Notes: generated by a model from the letters alone, not told the origin. A stretch of DNA of 64,000 bases from an uncultured Muribaculaceae bacterium (GCA_947179295.1 CAMXAZ010000004.1:1-64000); one strand, 5' to 3'; numbered from the stretch's first letter, positions 39,784 through 50,524 are shown. Numbers and translations: made by a program.

Positions 39784-41172
39784 ATGAAATTTGACGAGCT
39801 TGATCTGAGCTACGATATACTTGACGCACTCGATGCAATGCGTTTCGACGAGTGCACCCCAATCCAGGAACAGGCCATCCCCGTGATCCTTGAAGGCCGC
39901 GACCTAATAGCCGTAGCCCAGACCGGCACCGGCAAAACCGCCGCATATCTGCTCCCGGTAATCGACAGACTGGCCGACATGCCCGAAGCCAAAGACTATG
40001 TGAACTGCATCGTGATGTCGCCCACCCGCGAACTCGCCCAGCAGATCGACCGCCAGATGGAAGGCTTCGCCTACTACGTCCCGGTCAACAGCGTGGCCAT
40101 CTACGGCGGAACCGACGGAGCCGGATTCGCCCAGCAACAACGCGGCCTCAAAATGGGAGCCGATGTGGTGATAGCAACCCCTGGACGCCTCCTCGCCCAC
40201 CTGCAGATGGGCTATGTGGATCTCTCGCGCGTCTCCTACTTCATCCTCGACGAAGCCGACCGTATGCTCGACATGGGTTTCTATGATGACATCATGCAGA
40301 TTGTCAAGCATCTGCCCAAAGACCGCCAGACCCTGATGTTTTCAGCAACAATGCCTCCGAAAATCCAGCAGCTGGCCAAAGCCATCCTCAACGATCCGGC
40401 CGAAGTCAAGATAGCAGTCTCCCGACCGACCGAAAAAATAGACCAATCGGCATTCGTATGCCATGAAGGCCAGAAGACAGGCATACTAAAGCACCTATTC
40501 CGTACAGCCCACTCTCAGCGGGTCATCATATTCTCATCCTCGAAAATCAAAGTCAAGGAACTCGCCCGCGAACTGCGCCGCTGCAAGGTAAAAACCGGAG
40601 AGATGCACTCAGATCTCGACCAGAACGTCCGCGAAGAAGTGCTGCTCGATTTCAGAGCCGGAAAAATCGACGTGCTCGTAGCCACTGACATCGTAGCGCG
40701 AGGCATCGACATCGACGACATCGCAATGGTGGTCAACTACGACGTGCCCCGCGAAGCCGAAGACTACGTACACCGCATCGGCCGCACCGCCCGCGCCAAC
40801 GCCGACGGAAAAGCCGTCACCCTCGTATCTGCCAAAGAGCAGTCGAAATTCGGCCAGATCGAAAGTTTCCTCGGCTATGAAGTGCGCAAGGAAACAGTGC
40901 CCGCCGAACTCGGCGAAGCTCCGGAATACAACCCCTCACGCCGTCAGAGCAGCCGCGGAGATCGCCGCAACCGCAAGCCGTCACGCTCAGGAGGCAAAGG
41001 GCGCACAGGCAAAAGCAGCAGCCGCAACAACAATAGCAACAGCGAAAATAGCAGCAACGGCAACAAACGCCATTCCCGCAAGAACCATCATAATCACAGC
41101 CGGAAGAAAACTTCGGGAGGCGCAAACGGCTCAGACAATTCAAAAAACAACTCCACGCCGCCCCAAAGCTGA
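39784..41172 (+). CDS. DEAD-box RNA helicase with low-complexity basic C-terminus
   Basis: AQTGTGKTAAYLLP, PTRELAQQ, ILDEADRMLDMGF, FSATMP, HRIGRTARA. Confidence 0.95.
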   Translation: MKFDELDLSYDILDALDAMRFDECTPIQEQAIPVILEGRDLIAVAQTGTGKTAAYLLPVIDRLADMPEAKDYVNCIVMSPTRELAQQIDRQMEGFAYYVPVNSVAIYGGTDGAGFAQQQRGLKMGADVVIATPGRLLAHLQMGYVDLSRVSYFILDEADRMLDMGFYDDIMQIVKHLPKDRQTLMFSATMPPKIQQLAKAILNDPAEVKIAVSRPTEKIDQSAFVCHEGQKTGILKHLFRTAHSQRVIIFSSSKIKVKELARELRRCKVKTGEMHSDLDQNVREEVLLDFRAGKIDVLVATDIVARGIDIDDIAMVVNYDVPREAEDYVHRIGRTARANADGKAVTLVSAKEQSKFGQIESFLGYEVRKETVPAELGEAPEYNPSRRQSSRGDRRNRKPSRSGGKGRTGKSSSRNNNSNSENSSNGNKRHSRKNHHNHSRKKTSGGANGSDNSKNNSTPPQS

Positions 41173-41220
41173 ATCTGCACGGCAACTCGGAGGCCATTCA
41201 CGCAACGATGAACGCGCCGC

Positions 41221-42816
41221 TTACTTCCTATGATACAATTTAAATCCGCATCCTTCACACTCCACCTCGAAACCGCAGGCCCTGAGAAGAGATGCCGAAC
41301 TTTCGTTTCGGCCTGAGAGGAGGAATATGTAATCGTTTGTCCCGCATAGCTCACGGAGCATTCCAAGCTCATCTTCTCCGTCAAGATAATGGAAATGATG
41401 CAGATTGTAGGAAGTTGTGTCCTTATAGATATAGTCATAGATATAACGCTCCGTACCCACCACGGCATATCGGCCTCCCTCGGCGGCTATCGCCTCGATC
41501 CGCGGAGCGACCTCAGTCAGTGTCTCTATGTCGGTAAGCTCCGGATCGGCTCTCAGCCCGGCAAGATGATCGAATCTGCCAAGATCCGCAGTCGAAGCCT
41601 TAAGATTTTCCCGCTGCACATATAAAGTCACGGTCAGCACTGACACTACAGCAATCCCCGTATAGGTAATCAACAGACTGTAAAGCCGCTTGTCTATAAG
41701 CGCACACAGCAGCGGAATGCCCGTGAGGACCATAGGTCTCTCAACAAAACCGTCAGACCCGACGGTTGCAAGCATCACACAGCCTGTAACCACTGTCATA
41801 CGCGCCACATCCGGCCGAAGTCTGCTGTCATGAGTGGCATTATAGAGCCACGGCAACACTAAAACCAGTATGTAAAAACTCTGTAGCAACCCGAACGGAT
41901 GGATGTCATCTCTGAGATACATCCTCATGAAGTTGAACGACAGAAACGCGCAGACTGCCGAGACCATCCAGAAACCGGCAAGCCGTCTACGCTTCATCAA
42001 GCCCACCAGACACGTTCCGGCAAAGCACAGTGCCATAGGATAATAGGCCACAAAGACGTTTCGGCTGCATTCCTGCAACCGCCATATCAGATAGCCCGTC
42101 TCAAAATGGCGGTTGATGATATTTTCAGGCGACCACGCTCTGACGTAGACGCTGAAATCGCCTCCGCTCATCAGAAGAATGACACCGCAGCCCACAACCG
42201 CAAAGGCAATAAGCCCAACAGCCGACTGCTTAACGACAGTCACTAAGCGCCTCCTCTCATCTCGGCTGACCCATATGATCAGCGCCAGAATCGCAGGCAA
42301 TGCAGCAAGAGTAGACGCCCGGCTCAATGCCATCAGCGCCGAGAGCGCCCCTACCGCCGCAATACGTCCCGGACCCGGACGGTCCATATACCACAGCAGA
42401 CCTATGGCAAATGCCGTCATGAACGGATAGGCGCCCGCATCCCAGCCATAGAGAGGCAATGACACAAAACGCGCCGCCGCACACAGCATCAGAAACAGCA
42501 GCGAAGATAAAAGCGGCTGTCCTGTCTTCCTATACAGGAAAAGACAAGACGCCGCTATTGATAACTGATAACAGATGACCATCAGCACCCGCAGCTGATA
42601 AAGGCCGTCGCCGGCCAGACGCGTCCACAGATTGCCGATGTAGAACGCAAGCATCCCGATCGGCGCATCCGAATAATTCCTGACCGACAGGGCCTGATAA
42701 GCCTCATCGGTCCAGTAGACATAATCTCCAAGCGCCACATAGGGCAACACAAGCCCGCAAATGACTGACAATAGAGAAATCAGCAATACCTGCTGACGGG
42801 TCATCTTGATCTGCAT
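41221..42816 (-). CDS. Polytopic membrane protein, GT-C-like glycosyltransferase family
   Basis: Many TM helices with an early YWTDEAYQALSVRNY acidic loop typical of GT-C enzymes. Confidence 0.5.
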   Translation of the reverse strand: MQIKMTRQQVLLISLLSVICGLVLPYVALGDYVYWTDEAYQALSVRNYSDAPIGMLAFYIGNLWTRLAGDGLYQLRVLMVICYQLSIAASCLFLYRKTGQPLLSSLLFLMLCAAARFVSLPLYGWDAGAYPFMTAFAIGLLWYMDRPGPGRIAAVGALSALMALSRASTLAALPAILALIIWVSRDERRRLVTVVKQSAVGLIAFAVVGCGVILLMSGGDFSVYVRAWSPENIINRHFETGYLIWRLQECSRNVFVAYYPMALCFAGTCLVGLMKRRRLAGFWMVSAVCAFLSFNFMRMYLRDDIHPFGLLQSFYILVLVLPWLYNATHDSRLRPDVARMTVVTGCVMLATVGSDGFVERPMVLTGIPLLCALIDKRLYSLLITYTGIAVVSVLTVTLYVQRENLKASTADLGRFDHLAGLRADPELTDIETLTEVAPRIEAIAAEGGRYAVVGTERYIYDYIYKDTTSYNLHHFHYLDGEDELGMLRELCGTNDYIFLLSGRNESSASLLRACGFEVECEGCGFKLYHRK

Positions 42817-42868
42817 TATTTTTGAAGTCAGAATGACTGAATTTCAGAAACCGTAAACAGACGGCCTC

Positions 42869-43420
42869 TTATTTGGCATATTCGATCTTGCCCACGAGCT
42901 TGCGCGAGATGCCTGGATTTTCCATCGAACGCACCGACGGCTGATGCATGTCTTTCGGGAAATAGAGGAAAAAGCGGTCGGCAGGAGCAGGAGAATAGAC
43001 AATCTCCTCATCGGTCGAATAGTTAGTGCGGTCCTTCACAGGGTCATACTCATTGATCGGAGTCACATTTCCGGCCACGCCCATCAGCTCATTACCCTCG
43101 TAAGTGTACTGCAGGTCAATAAAATTGCGGTGAGACTCGATTTTGGTTTCCTCAGCAGACTTCGGAGTATATTCGAGCACATTGATCCACAGACGGCCCT
43201 CCTCAAGCACAATCTTCTTTCCGGCTTCGAGAGTCATCGGATCGGTCTCGGCAAGAAATTTGAAGAGCTTGTCCCAGAGAGCCTTGTTGCGCTGATACTG
43301 ATTGGCGAATTCGAGAGCGTCGATGCTCTTGTCAGCATTTACGGACCATCCGTTGGCCCACTCGCGGCTCTCGACCCACTGCTGCGCCTCGGCAGCAGTC
43401 ATAAGATTTTCATTTGTCAT
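42869..43420 (-). CDS. YhcH/YjgK/YiaL family protein
   Basis: ESHRNFIDLQYTYEGNELMGVA, FFLYFPKDMHQPSVR. Confidence 0.88.
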   Translation of the reverse strand: MTNENLMTAAEAQQWVESREWANGWSVNADKSIDALEFANQYQRNKALWDKLFKFLAETDPMTLEAGKKIVLEEGRLWINVLEYTPKSAEETKIESHRNFIDLQYTYEGNELMGVAGNVTPINEYDPVKDRTNYSTDEEIVYSPAPADRFFLYFPKDMHQPSVRSMENPGISRKLVGKIEYAK

Positions 43421-43493
43421 GGTTCTTTCGGTATGATTTTGATTATCTGTATGTGAGTTCTTAGTTACTTATAAACCCTGATTTTTCCTTATG

Positions 43494-43501
43494 CAAAAGT
43501 A
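43494..43501 (-). promoter_or_regulatory. -7 element for YhcH gene
   Basis: caaaagta on + = TACTTTTG on -. Confidence 0.45.
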
Positions 43502-43575
43502 GTTATTGCAGCCGACAATTGCAAATAACTCCACTATCCGCAAGCCGGCTGCTTGGTGAAGCGACTATTTTTTCG

Positions 43576-43583
43576 TAATTTTG
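43576..43583 (+). promoter_or_regulatory. -7 element for GH28 gene
   Basis: TAATTTTG. Confidence 0.5.
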
Positions 43584-43660
43584 CCGGAGTCTCCGGATGG
43601 AGGCGCTTTTATCATTTTTCAGAACAACTATCTTTTGACCAACCACCTTCTCTGATTTCC

Positions 43661-45232
43661 ATGAAACTTACTTCTGTTTTGCTTGGGCTCTGTATGACTG
43701 CGTCTGTTGCCGTCAGTGCCTCTACCCCATCAAGTTATGCTCATCTCTATGACGGTCTGCCGTTTGACATGCCTGTCATCGACAAACCCGTGTTTCCGGC
43801 AAACACCGTAAGCCTCACCGACTTCGGAGCTGTGGCCGACGGCAAAACCCTCAACACCGAGGCCTTTGCCAAAGCGATCGACGCTCTTGTGGCCAAAGGT
43901 GGCGGTACTCTGAATGTGCCCGCCGGGATATGGATGACCGGCCCGATAGCCATGAAGTCAAACATCAACCTGCACCTCGACGGAGGCGCGCTGATTCTTT
44001 TTTCACCTGACCCCGACCTGTATCCGGCAATCTATACCGTCTACGAAGGCTATGAGGCCTATCGGGCCATATCTCCGATCTATGGCGAAGGGCTCGAAAA
44101 CGTTGCCATCACCGGCGACGGCGTGATCGACGGCAATGGCGCGGCATGGCGTCAGGTGAAACGTGACCAGATGACCCCTCCGCAGTGGAGACGCAAAATC
44201 AAGTCAGGAGGAATCCTCGTCAACGACAACGTCTGGTATCCCTCGCAGGACTATATCGACGGCGAGAAAATACGCGAAAGCGAAGACGGCATAGCCAAAC
44301 TCAAAGCCATGACCAAAGAAGAGGCCGAGGCCATCAAGCGCTTCATCCGCCCGGTGATGGTGAAGCTCGTCAACTGCAAGAACGTCTATCTTCAGGGAGT
44401 ACTGTTTCAGAATTCTCCTGCCTGGAACCTCCACCCGCTGATGTGCGAGAACCTTATAATCGACGGTGTCTACATCAAGAACCCCGAATATGCCCAGAAC
44501 GGCGACGGTCTTGACGTGGAATCATGCAAAAACGTGATCATCTACCGTTCGACTCTCGATGTGGGCGACGATGCCATCTGCATCAAGTCCGGCAAAGATG
44601 AAGACGGCCGCCGCCGCGGCATACCGACTGAAAATGTCATTGTCAAGGACTGCCGGGTGTTCCAGGGCCACGGCGGATTCGTGGTCGGCAGCGAAATGTC
44701 TGGCGGAGTCAACAATGTGGCCGTGTCTGACTGCCAGTTCATAGGCACCGATGTCGGTCTGCGATTCAAGAGCACACGCGGACGCGGCGGTGTGGTCAAA
44801 AACATCTTCATTGACAACATCAACATGCTCGACATCGTGGGCGAAGCTCTGCTCTTCGACCTCTACTACTGGGTGAAAAACGCACCAAAGACCATCCCGC
44901 CGGTCGACGAGACCACACCCCAGTTCCGCGACATCACCATCACCCGCGTCAGCTCGTTCAACTCCGGAATCCCCGTCAAGTTCAACGGTCTTCCGGAAAT
45001 GCCTATCGAAAACATCAAGGTCAGCAACTCGATATTCACCGCACAGAAAAGCGGCCTGCTGTCTGAATCTACCGGCATCGTGTTTGACAACGTAGACATC
45101 ACCTCGGCTTCAGGCGCTGCCATGACCATCAACAACTGCAGCAACGCCACTCTGACCGACTGCAAGTTCACCTCCCCGGCAGAGGAAAAGATTCTCTACA
45201 CAGGCAAGAACAAAAACGTAAAAGTGAAGTAA
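43661..45232 (+). CDS. Glycoside hydrolase family 28 (polygalacturonase-like)
   Basis: SLTDFGAVADGKTLNTEAFAKAID, NGDGLDVESCKNV, DVGDDAICIKSGKDEDGRRRG, GHGGFVVGSEMSGGV. Confidence 0.94.
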   Translation: MKLTSVLLGLCMTASVAVSASTPSSYAHLYDGLPFDMPVIDKPVFPANTVSLTDFGAVADGKTLNTEAFAKAIDALVAKGGGTLNVPAGIWMTGPIAMKSNINLHLDGGALILFSPDPDLYPAIYTVYEGYEAYRAISPIYGEGLENVAITGDGVIDGNGAAWRQVKRDQMTPPQWRRKIKSGGILVNDNVWYPSQDYIDGEKIRESEDGIAKLKAMTKEEAEAIKRFIRPVMVKLVNCKNVYLQGVLFQNSPAWNLHPLMCENLIIDGVYIKNPEYAQNGDGLDVESCKNVIIYRSTLDVGDDAICIKSGKDEDGRRRGIPTENVIVKDCRVFQGHGGFVVGSEMSGGVNNVAVSDCQFIGTDVGLRFKSTRGRGGVVKNIFIDNINMLDIVGEALLFDLYYWVKNAPKTIPPVDETTPQFRDITITRVSSFNSGIPVKFNGLPEMPIENIKVSNSIFTAQKSGLLSESTGIVFDNVDITSASGAAMTINNCSNATLTDCKFTSPAEEKILYTGKNKNVKVK

Positions 45233-45280
45233 GACCCCGTTCCGGGAACTCGTCTGAACAATTCACGTTCCAATACATCA

Positions 45281-45334
45281 GGCGGCGCTGATCCATTAAA
45301 TGTCATATGGATCAGCGCCGCCCGGCTTATCTTT
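45281..45334. terminator. Strong hairpin between convergent GH28 and glgB
   Basis: 16-bp perfect stem ggcggcgctgatccat (45281-45296)/atggatcagcgccgcc (45307-45322). Confidence 0.75.
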
Positions 45335-45366
45335 TCCCGCAACTGCCTGTGCAGTCGGGGCTGTGG

Positions 45367-47415
45367 TTACTTCTTCGGGGTTCTTTTGGGCTTCTCCGGT
45401 TCGGGACGGAGAAGACGGAGCACCTGAGCCGAGCGTGGCGGCAGGTAAAGGCGCAGCCATTCACGTCCAGAGGGTGCGAACAGCGGATCGGTCTGAGTCA
45501 GGTGGTGAACGCTCTCGTCAATATTGCCGTAGCCGCCGAAATCGGCATTGTCAGTCGACAGCACTACTTCATACTCTCCGGCAGGCGCAAGAACACCGTA
45601 GCCGGTGAATGCTTTGACCGGATTGAAGTTGAAGACAAACACCAGATCGCCGCGCATGTAGGCCAGCACCTGATCATCGTCCTTCTCCCAGAGTTTGACC
45701 ACCGGAAGCGACTGGAAATTATAGACTCCGGAGATCAGATGGATCATAGCGTTGTCGAAATTGTTCAGCTGATCATATTTCAGCTCCTTGCGGTCTACGA
45801 GATCCCACTGGCGACGGGCATACTTGTAGCTCCAGCCGTTGCCCTCGCGCGGGAAGTCGATCCATTCGGGATGGCCGAACTCATTGCCCATGAAATTCAG
45901 ATAGCCGCCGTTGATGGTCGAGGCGGTCACAAGGCGGATCATCTTGTGGAGAGCCATGCCGCGAGCCACTACCATATTGTCGTCATCCTTCATCATATGC
46001 CAGTACATCTCCTTGTCGATCAGGCGGAAAATCACGGTCTTGTCACCGACAAGCGCCTGGTCGTGGCTCTCGACATAAGAAATTGTCTTTTCATCGGCAC
46101 GGCGGTTAGTCAGTTCCCAGAATATCGAAGTCGGATGCCAGTCCTCGTCCTTCTTCTCCTTGAGAGTCTTGATCCAGTAATCGGGAATACCCATAGCCAT
46201 ACGGTAGTCAAACCCTATGCCGCCGTCCTTGACCGGCACGGCCAGACCGGGCATACCGCTCATTTCCTCGGCAATTGTTATGGCGTGGGGATTTATCTCA
46301 TGAATCAGTTTGTTGGCAAGAGTAAGATATGTGATGGCATTGGTGTCCTCGCCGCCGTCATAATAGTCGTCATAGCTGCCGAAAGCCTGGCCGAGACCGT
46401 GGCTGTAATAGAGCATCGATGTGACTCCGTCGAAGCGGAAACCGTCGAAGCGGAACTCCTGGAGCCAGTATTTGCAGTTAGACAGCAGGAAGTTGATCAC
46501 ATCGTTTTTGCCATAGTCGAAGCAAAGCGAGTCCCATGCCGGATGCTCACGGCGGCCATCGCCGTAGAAATACTGGTCATAGCTGCCGTCAAGGCGTCCG
46601 AGACCTTCCACTTCGTTTTTGACAGCGTGAGAGTGGACAATGTCCATTATCACGGCGATGCCGAGTTCATGAGCGCGGTCAATCAGGCTCTTCAGCTCTT
46701 CCGGAGTGCCGAAACGGCTTGAGGGAGCGTAGAAGCTCGACACATGATAGCCGAAAGATCCATAGTAGGGATGCTCCTGGATAGCCATGATCTGGATGGC
46801 GTTATAGCCGTCGGCCGCAATGCGCGGCAATATCTTGTCGCGGAATTCCACATATGTGCCTATCCCCTCTTTCTCCTGAGCCATGCCGATATGGCATTCA
46901 TAGATGAGAAGCGGACGGGTGTCAGGGCGGAAGCGCTTCACCTTCCACTTATAGGCCTCCGGGGCCCAGACCTGTGCCGAGAACAGATGAGTTGTCTCGT
47001 CCTGCACCACCCTTGTGGCATATGCAGGGATGCGTTCGCCGCTTCCGCCTTCCCAGCTGACGATCATCTTGTAATAATCGCCGTGGTTCATTGCGTCAGG
47101 CTTCAGCTTGAGCTCCCATACACCGTTGGCTTTCGGTTTCAGGGCATATTTCTTCAGTTGTTTCCACTTGGAAAAGTCACCGACAAGAGTGATCCCGGTC
47201 GCATTCGGAGCCCATTCGCGGAACACCCAGCTGCCGTCGGCCTGACGATGTAATCCGAAATAATTGTGTGCGTTGGCAAATGAGTCGAGTTTGCCGTCAG
47301 GGCCACAGAGTTCCTGCTCCTTGCGCAGAGCGTCTTCATGACGGCCTATGATCGCGGCGCTGTAGGGCTCAAGCCAGGGATCGTTCTTGATGATGTTGAG
47401 AGTCTTTTTTTTCAT
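45367..47415 (-). CDS. glgB: 1,4-alpha-glucan branching enzyme
   Basis: FREWAPNATGITLVGDFSKW (CBM48), VIMDIVHSHAVKN, FRFDGFRFDGVTSMLYYSHGLG, NFMGNEFGHPEWIDFPREGN. Confidence 0.95.
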   Translation of the reverse strand: MKKKTLNIIKNDPWLEPYSAAIIGRHEDALRKEQELCGPDGKLDSFANAHNYFGLHRQADGSWVFREWAPNATGITLVGDFSKWKQLKKYALKPKANGVWELKLKPDAMNHGDYYKMIVSWEGGSGERIPAYATRVVQDETTHLFSAQVWAPEAYKWKVKRFRPDTRPLLIYECHIGMAQEKEGIGTYVEFRDKILPRIAADGYNAIQIMAIQEHPYYGSFGYHVSSFYAPSSRFGTPEELKSLIDRAHELGIAVIMDIVHSHAVKNEVEGLGRLDGSYDQYFYGDGRREHPAWDSLCFDYGKNDVINFLLSNCKYWLQEFRFDGFRFDGVTSMLYYSHGLGQAFGSYDDYYDGGEDTNAITYLTLANKLIHEINPHAITIAEEMSGMPGLAVPVKDGGIGFDYRMAMGIPDYWIKTLKEKKDEDWHPTSIFWELTNRRADEKTISYVESHDQALVGDKTVIFRLIDKEMYWHMMKDDDNMVVARGMALHKMIRLVTASTINGGYLNFMGNEFGHPEWIDFPREGNGWSYKYARRQWDLVDRKELKYDQLNNFDNAMIHLISGVYNFQSLPVVKLWEKDDDQVLAYMRGDLVFVFNFNPVKAFTGYGVLAPAGEYEVVLSTDNADFGGYGNIDESVHHLTQTDPLFAPSGREWLRLYLPPRSAQVLRLLRPEPEKPKRTPKK

Positions 47416-47554
47416 TGGTAACTGATGATTAGAGGGGAGGCATTTGTGTGTGCCCATAGGGTTAGAGGTTATTTAAAAACAATCTCTTAAACCTGAATCC
47501 CTGAGTTTTGTTTCCACAAACTTAAGAATAATTTTTCAATCCGCAGGCATATGT

Positions 47555-47596
47555 ATGGCAAAAAGAACGCCCTGGCATCCAAAGAATGCTGAGGGC
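47555..47596 (-). terminator. Terminator of SNF transporter gene
   Basis: gccctggcatc/gaatgctgagggc imperfect stem with aaaaag on + giving a U-tract on -. Confidence 0.6.
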
Positions 47597-47610
47597 GAAA
47601 GCCTGATGTC

Positions 47611-48966
47611 TCAGAGACTGACTATACCGAGTCCGAAAACAAACACTGTGGCTATGCAGACGGGTGCGATGTAGCGCAGGCAGAAAACCACAATCCGCGC
47701 TCCGAGCAGTCCGCGGCGTGTGCCGTCAGGGCTGAGCTCACGGCGCACCACCGCGCGGTCGAGCACCCACCCTACAAACAGAGAGATCAGCAGACCGCCG
47801 AGCGGCAGGAGTATGTTGGACGATACATAGTCAAAGAGATTGAACAGTGTCATGCCGAATATCTTCCATCCCGCAAGCGATCCGAATGACAGCGCGCAGA
47901 GCGAACCGAGCACCATTGCGACCGCTATATTAATAAAGGTGGCCTTGCGGCGCGACATGCCCAGCTCATCCGTCATATAGGCTATGCAGATTTCGCTCAT
48001 TGATATTGTCGATGACAGGGATGCCACAAACAGCAGCACAAAGAAAAGCGTGGACCAGAGCATGGTTCCAGGCATACGGCAGAACACCGACGGCAGTATC
48101 TCGAACACCAGACGCGGACCGGCCTCAGGCTGAAGCCCGAAAGTGAAGACCGCCGGGAAGATTATCACACCGGCAAGAATGGCCACCAGAGTGTCAAGAG
48201 CAGCCATCGTGCCCGCCGTGCGCAGCAGAGGTGTCTCCTTCCTGAAATAGCTTGAATAAGTGATCAGACAGCCGAGGCCGAGACTCAGCGAGAAAAACGC
48301 CTGCCCCATAGCCCCGATCATCACTGACGGTGTCACCTGCGAGAAGTCAGGGCTGAAAAGAAATTTCAGACCGTCGGCCGCTCCGGGCATCATGAGCGAG
48401 TTGACACAGAACACGGCAAGGATCACAAACAGCAGCGGCATCATGATGTTCGACATCCGCTCGATTCCTTTCTGCACTCCGCGGGCAAGAATAAGATAAT
48501 TGGCCAGCAGAAACAGCAGCGTGCACACAAGCGGACTCCAGTCAGACGATGCGAACCGGTCAAACTGCCCGTGCAGCCCCTCGACAGTGTTTACACCGTC
48601 AAAATCAGACAGAGACAGAGCTATGTATTTCATAGTCCATCCGGCCACTACCGAATAGAAACTCAGAATCAGAATCGAGGAAAGCAGCCCCATGTAGCCG
48701 ACCACACCCCAGGCCTTTTTCGGAGCAAGTGCCTTGAATGCGCCACGCACATTCAGCCCCGTGTGGCGTCCGATGATAAACTCGGCACAGACCACCGGAA
48801 TCCCGACTACAAAAACAAAAAACAGGTCAATGAGAAGGAATGCTCCCCCGCCATGAACTCCGGCTTCATAAGGGAAACGCCATATATTACCAAGCCCCAC
48901 GGCCGAGCCGACGGTGGTTGCGATCACACCGAGACGCGTGGCGAACTGCGCTCTTTTTTCTGTCAT
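47611..48966 (-). CDS. Sodium-dependent (SNF-family) transporter
   Basis: FATRLGVIATTVGSAVGLGNIWRFPYEAGVHGGGAFLLIDLFFVFVVGIPVVCAEFIIG. Confidence 0.95.
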   Translation of the reverse strand: MTEKRAQFATRLGVIATTVGSAVGLGNIWRFPYEAGVHGGGAFLLIDLFFVFVVGIPVVCAEFIIGRHTGLNVRGAFKALAPKKAWGVVGYMGLLSSILILSFYSVVAGWTMKYIALSLSDFDGVNTVEGLHGQFDRFASSDWSPLVCTLLFLLANYLILARGVQKGIERMSNIMMPLLFVILAVFCVNSLMMPGAADGLKFLFSPDFSQVTPSVMIGAMGQAFFSLSLGLGCLITYSSYFRKETPLLRTAGTMAALDTLVAILAGVIIFPAVFTFGLQPEAGPRLVFEILPSVFCRMPGTMLWSTLFFVLLFVASLSSTISMSEICIAYMTDELGMSRRKATFINIAVAMVLGSLCALSFGSLAGWKIFGMTLFNLFDYVSSNILLPLGGLLISLFVGWVLDRAVVRRELSPDGTRRGLLGARIVVFCLRYIAPVCIATVFVFGLGIVSL

Positions 48967-49005
48967 ATGTATATTCTGATTGTGTATTTGCAATATTAGG
49001 ACGTG

Positions 49006-49032
49006 CAAAGATAAGCAATTTTCGTAAATTTG
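49006..49032. promoter_or_regulatory. Closely spaced divergent promoters
   Basis: caaagata (49006-49013; TATCTTTG on -) and TAAATTTG (49025-49032, +). Confidence 0.5.
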
Positions 49033-49064
49033 CGTCTCATTATACATTCATTGACATTACAGCC

Positions 49065-49460
49065 ATGACCGACATAGAATCAATCAGACTTTTCTGCCTC
49101 TCTCTGCCCCGCACAAGCGAAGACATGGCTTTCGGCGAAGACTACCTGCTGTTTCGCGTCTGCAACAAAATCTTTGCCTGCTACGGTTTTACCCGCGACA
49201 ACTATTTCACCCTCAAATGCAATCCTGACTATGCGATCGAACTCCGCGAACGCTATCCTGAAATCCAGCCTGCATGGCATTGGAACAAAAAATACTGGAA
49301 TCAGCTCGACCTCTCCGGCTCGCTAAGCGAGGAAATGGTGAAATCACTGATCCGCCACAGCTATTCCGAAGTAATCCGTAAATTCTCTCGCCGTTTCCTC
49401 AACGCCAATCCAGACATCGCAGCCTTTCTCAATGACCACAATGCCCGCAAAGACCTCTGA
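49065..49460 (+). CDS. MmcQ/YjbR family protein
   Basis: FCLSLPRTSEDMAFGEDYLLFRVCNKIFACYGF...YFTLKCNP...HWNKKYWNQLDL. Confidence 0.9.
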   Translation: MTDIESIRLFCLSLPRTSEDMAFGEDYLLFRVCNKIFACYGFTRDNYFTLKCNPDYAIELRERYPEIQPAWHWNKKYWNQLDLSGSLSEEMVKSLIRHSYSEVIRKFSRRFLNANPDIAAFLNDHNARKDL

Positions 49461-49486
49461 ATCAGCGTTTCAGCCAGCCTACGGCT

Positions 49487-50524
49487 CTACTTTCCCTCCG
49501 CCATCAGCCTGTTGAACGAGCGGTTGATAAAACTGAGATAGAAGGGGCGGACAAACATGCTGTCACCAATCATGACCGGAAGCGTCAGATAGCGGATCAT
49601 GAATCTGAACAGTCCCGGAAGCCTTGACTTGCGGGCCATCCGGTCAAGCCGTCTCAGTTCCGCTCCCGCAAGAGTCTTGTCACCTATACTCTCCCACACT
49701 TGTGCCTTGCCTGCAAACTGCAAGGCATCAAAAAGATACCGACATTCGCCCCTATAGTCCGACTGCCCGAATCCGTCCACCATATTACCTATGATTTTCA
49801 GTCGGCTGACGAAACTAAGGGTCTTGTCTTTCCGATGGATGATTGAATCCGCATTGTCATTACGGTAGAAATAGACAGGGGTGAAACAGAATGCCACAGA
49901 CCTGACCTGACGCGCCGCACATACGCGCCACATATCGTCCTCATGCAGAAGTCCTTCATCGAAATAAAGGCCATTCTCTACTATAAACTCCCGGCGTATC
50001 AGTTTGCCACATGCAGTCATCGGGATTTCAGTCAGCAGACTCCGCGAGCACCATGCCCGGTCATCGCTATATTCCGGAAACAGCACAGGTGACACACACA
50101 AAAAATCCATGAAACGGGTAGGATTCTTAAGCCACATGTCACCCTGCACAATATCGACACCTGAAAATCTTTCAGCCACAGCAGCCATCGCGGCAATCGC
50201 ACCGGGGAGCAGACGGTCGTCACTGTCAAGAAACGAGACATAATCACCTGAGGCTGCACGAATGCCACTGTTTCGCGCGGCAGAAAGCCCGCGGTTATTA
50301 TCGTGACGCACAATGCGGAATTCTATCGGCCCGGCATATGCGCTTGTCATGCGCTCCACCACCGCCATCGAGCTGTCACTTCCGCAATCATCCACGACAA
50401 TGCACTCCAGTTTCCCTCCGAAATCCTGCTCCACCACCGATCTCAGACACTCCTCAACGTATCTCTCAACATTGTAAACCGGAACAATTATAGATATTTT
50501 CATCTGATCAGTCATATTGTTCAA
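49487..50524 (-). CDS. Family 2 glycosyltransferase
   Basis: ISIIVPVYNVERYVEECLRSVVEQ, RGLSAARNSGIRAASGDYVSFLDSDD. Confidence 0.95.
   Translation of the reverse strand: MNNMTDQMKISIIVPVYNVERYVEECLRSVVEQDFGGKLECIVVDDCGSDSSMAVVERMTSAYAGPIEFRIVRHDNNRGLSAARNSGIRAASGDYVSFLDSDDRLLPGAIAAMAAVAERFSGVDIVQGDMWLKNPTRFMDFLCVSPVLFPEYSDDRAWCSRSLLTEIPMTACGKLIRREFIVENGLYFDEGLLHEDDMWRVCAARQVRSVAFCFTPVYFYRNDNADSIIHRKDKTLSFVSRLKIIGNMVDGFGQSDYRGECRYLFDALQFAGKAQVWESIGDKTLAGAELRRLDRMARKSRLPGLFRFMIRYLTLPVMIGDSMFVRPFYLSFINRSFNRLMAEGK

Noticed and set aside
40877-41233. 118-aa plus-strand ORF in another frame
   Set aside because: Arises from the low-complexity C-terminus of the DEAD-box helicase.
45307-46722. 471-aa plus-strand ORF
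   Set aside because: Antisense to glgB, which has clear family motifs; the ORF is a by-product of GC-rich codon structure.
49440-49500. attR-like copy of tRNA-Gly 3' end
   Set aside because: No match to the tRNA 3' sequence was seen at the far end of the glycan cluster.
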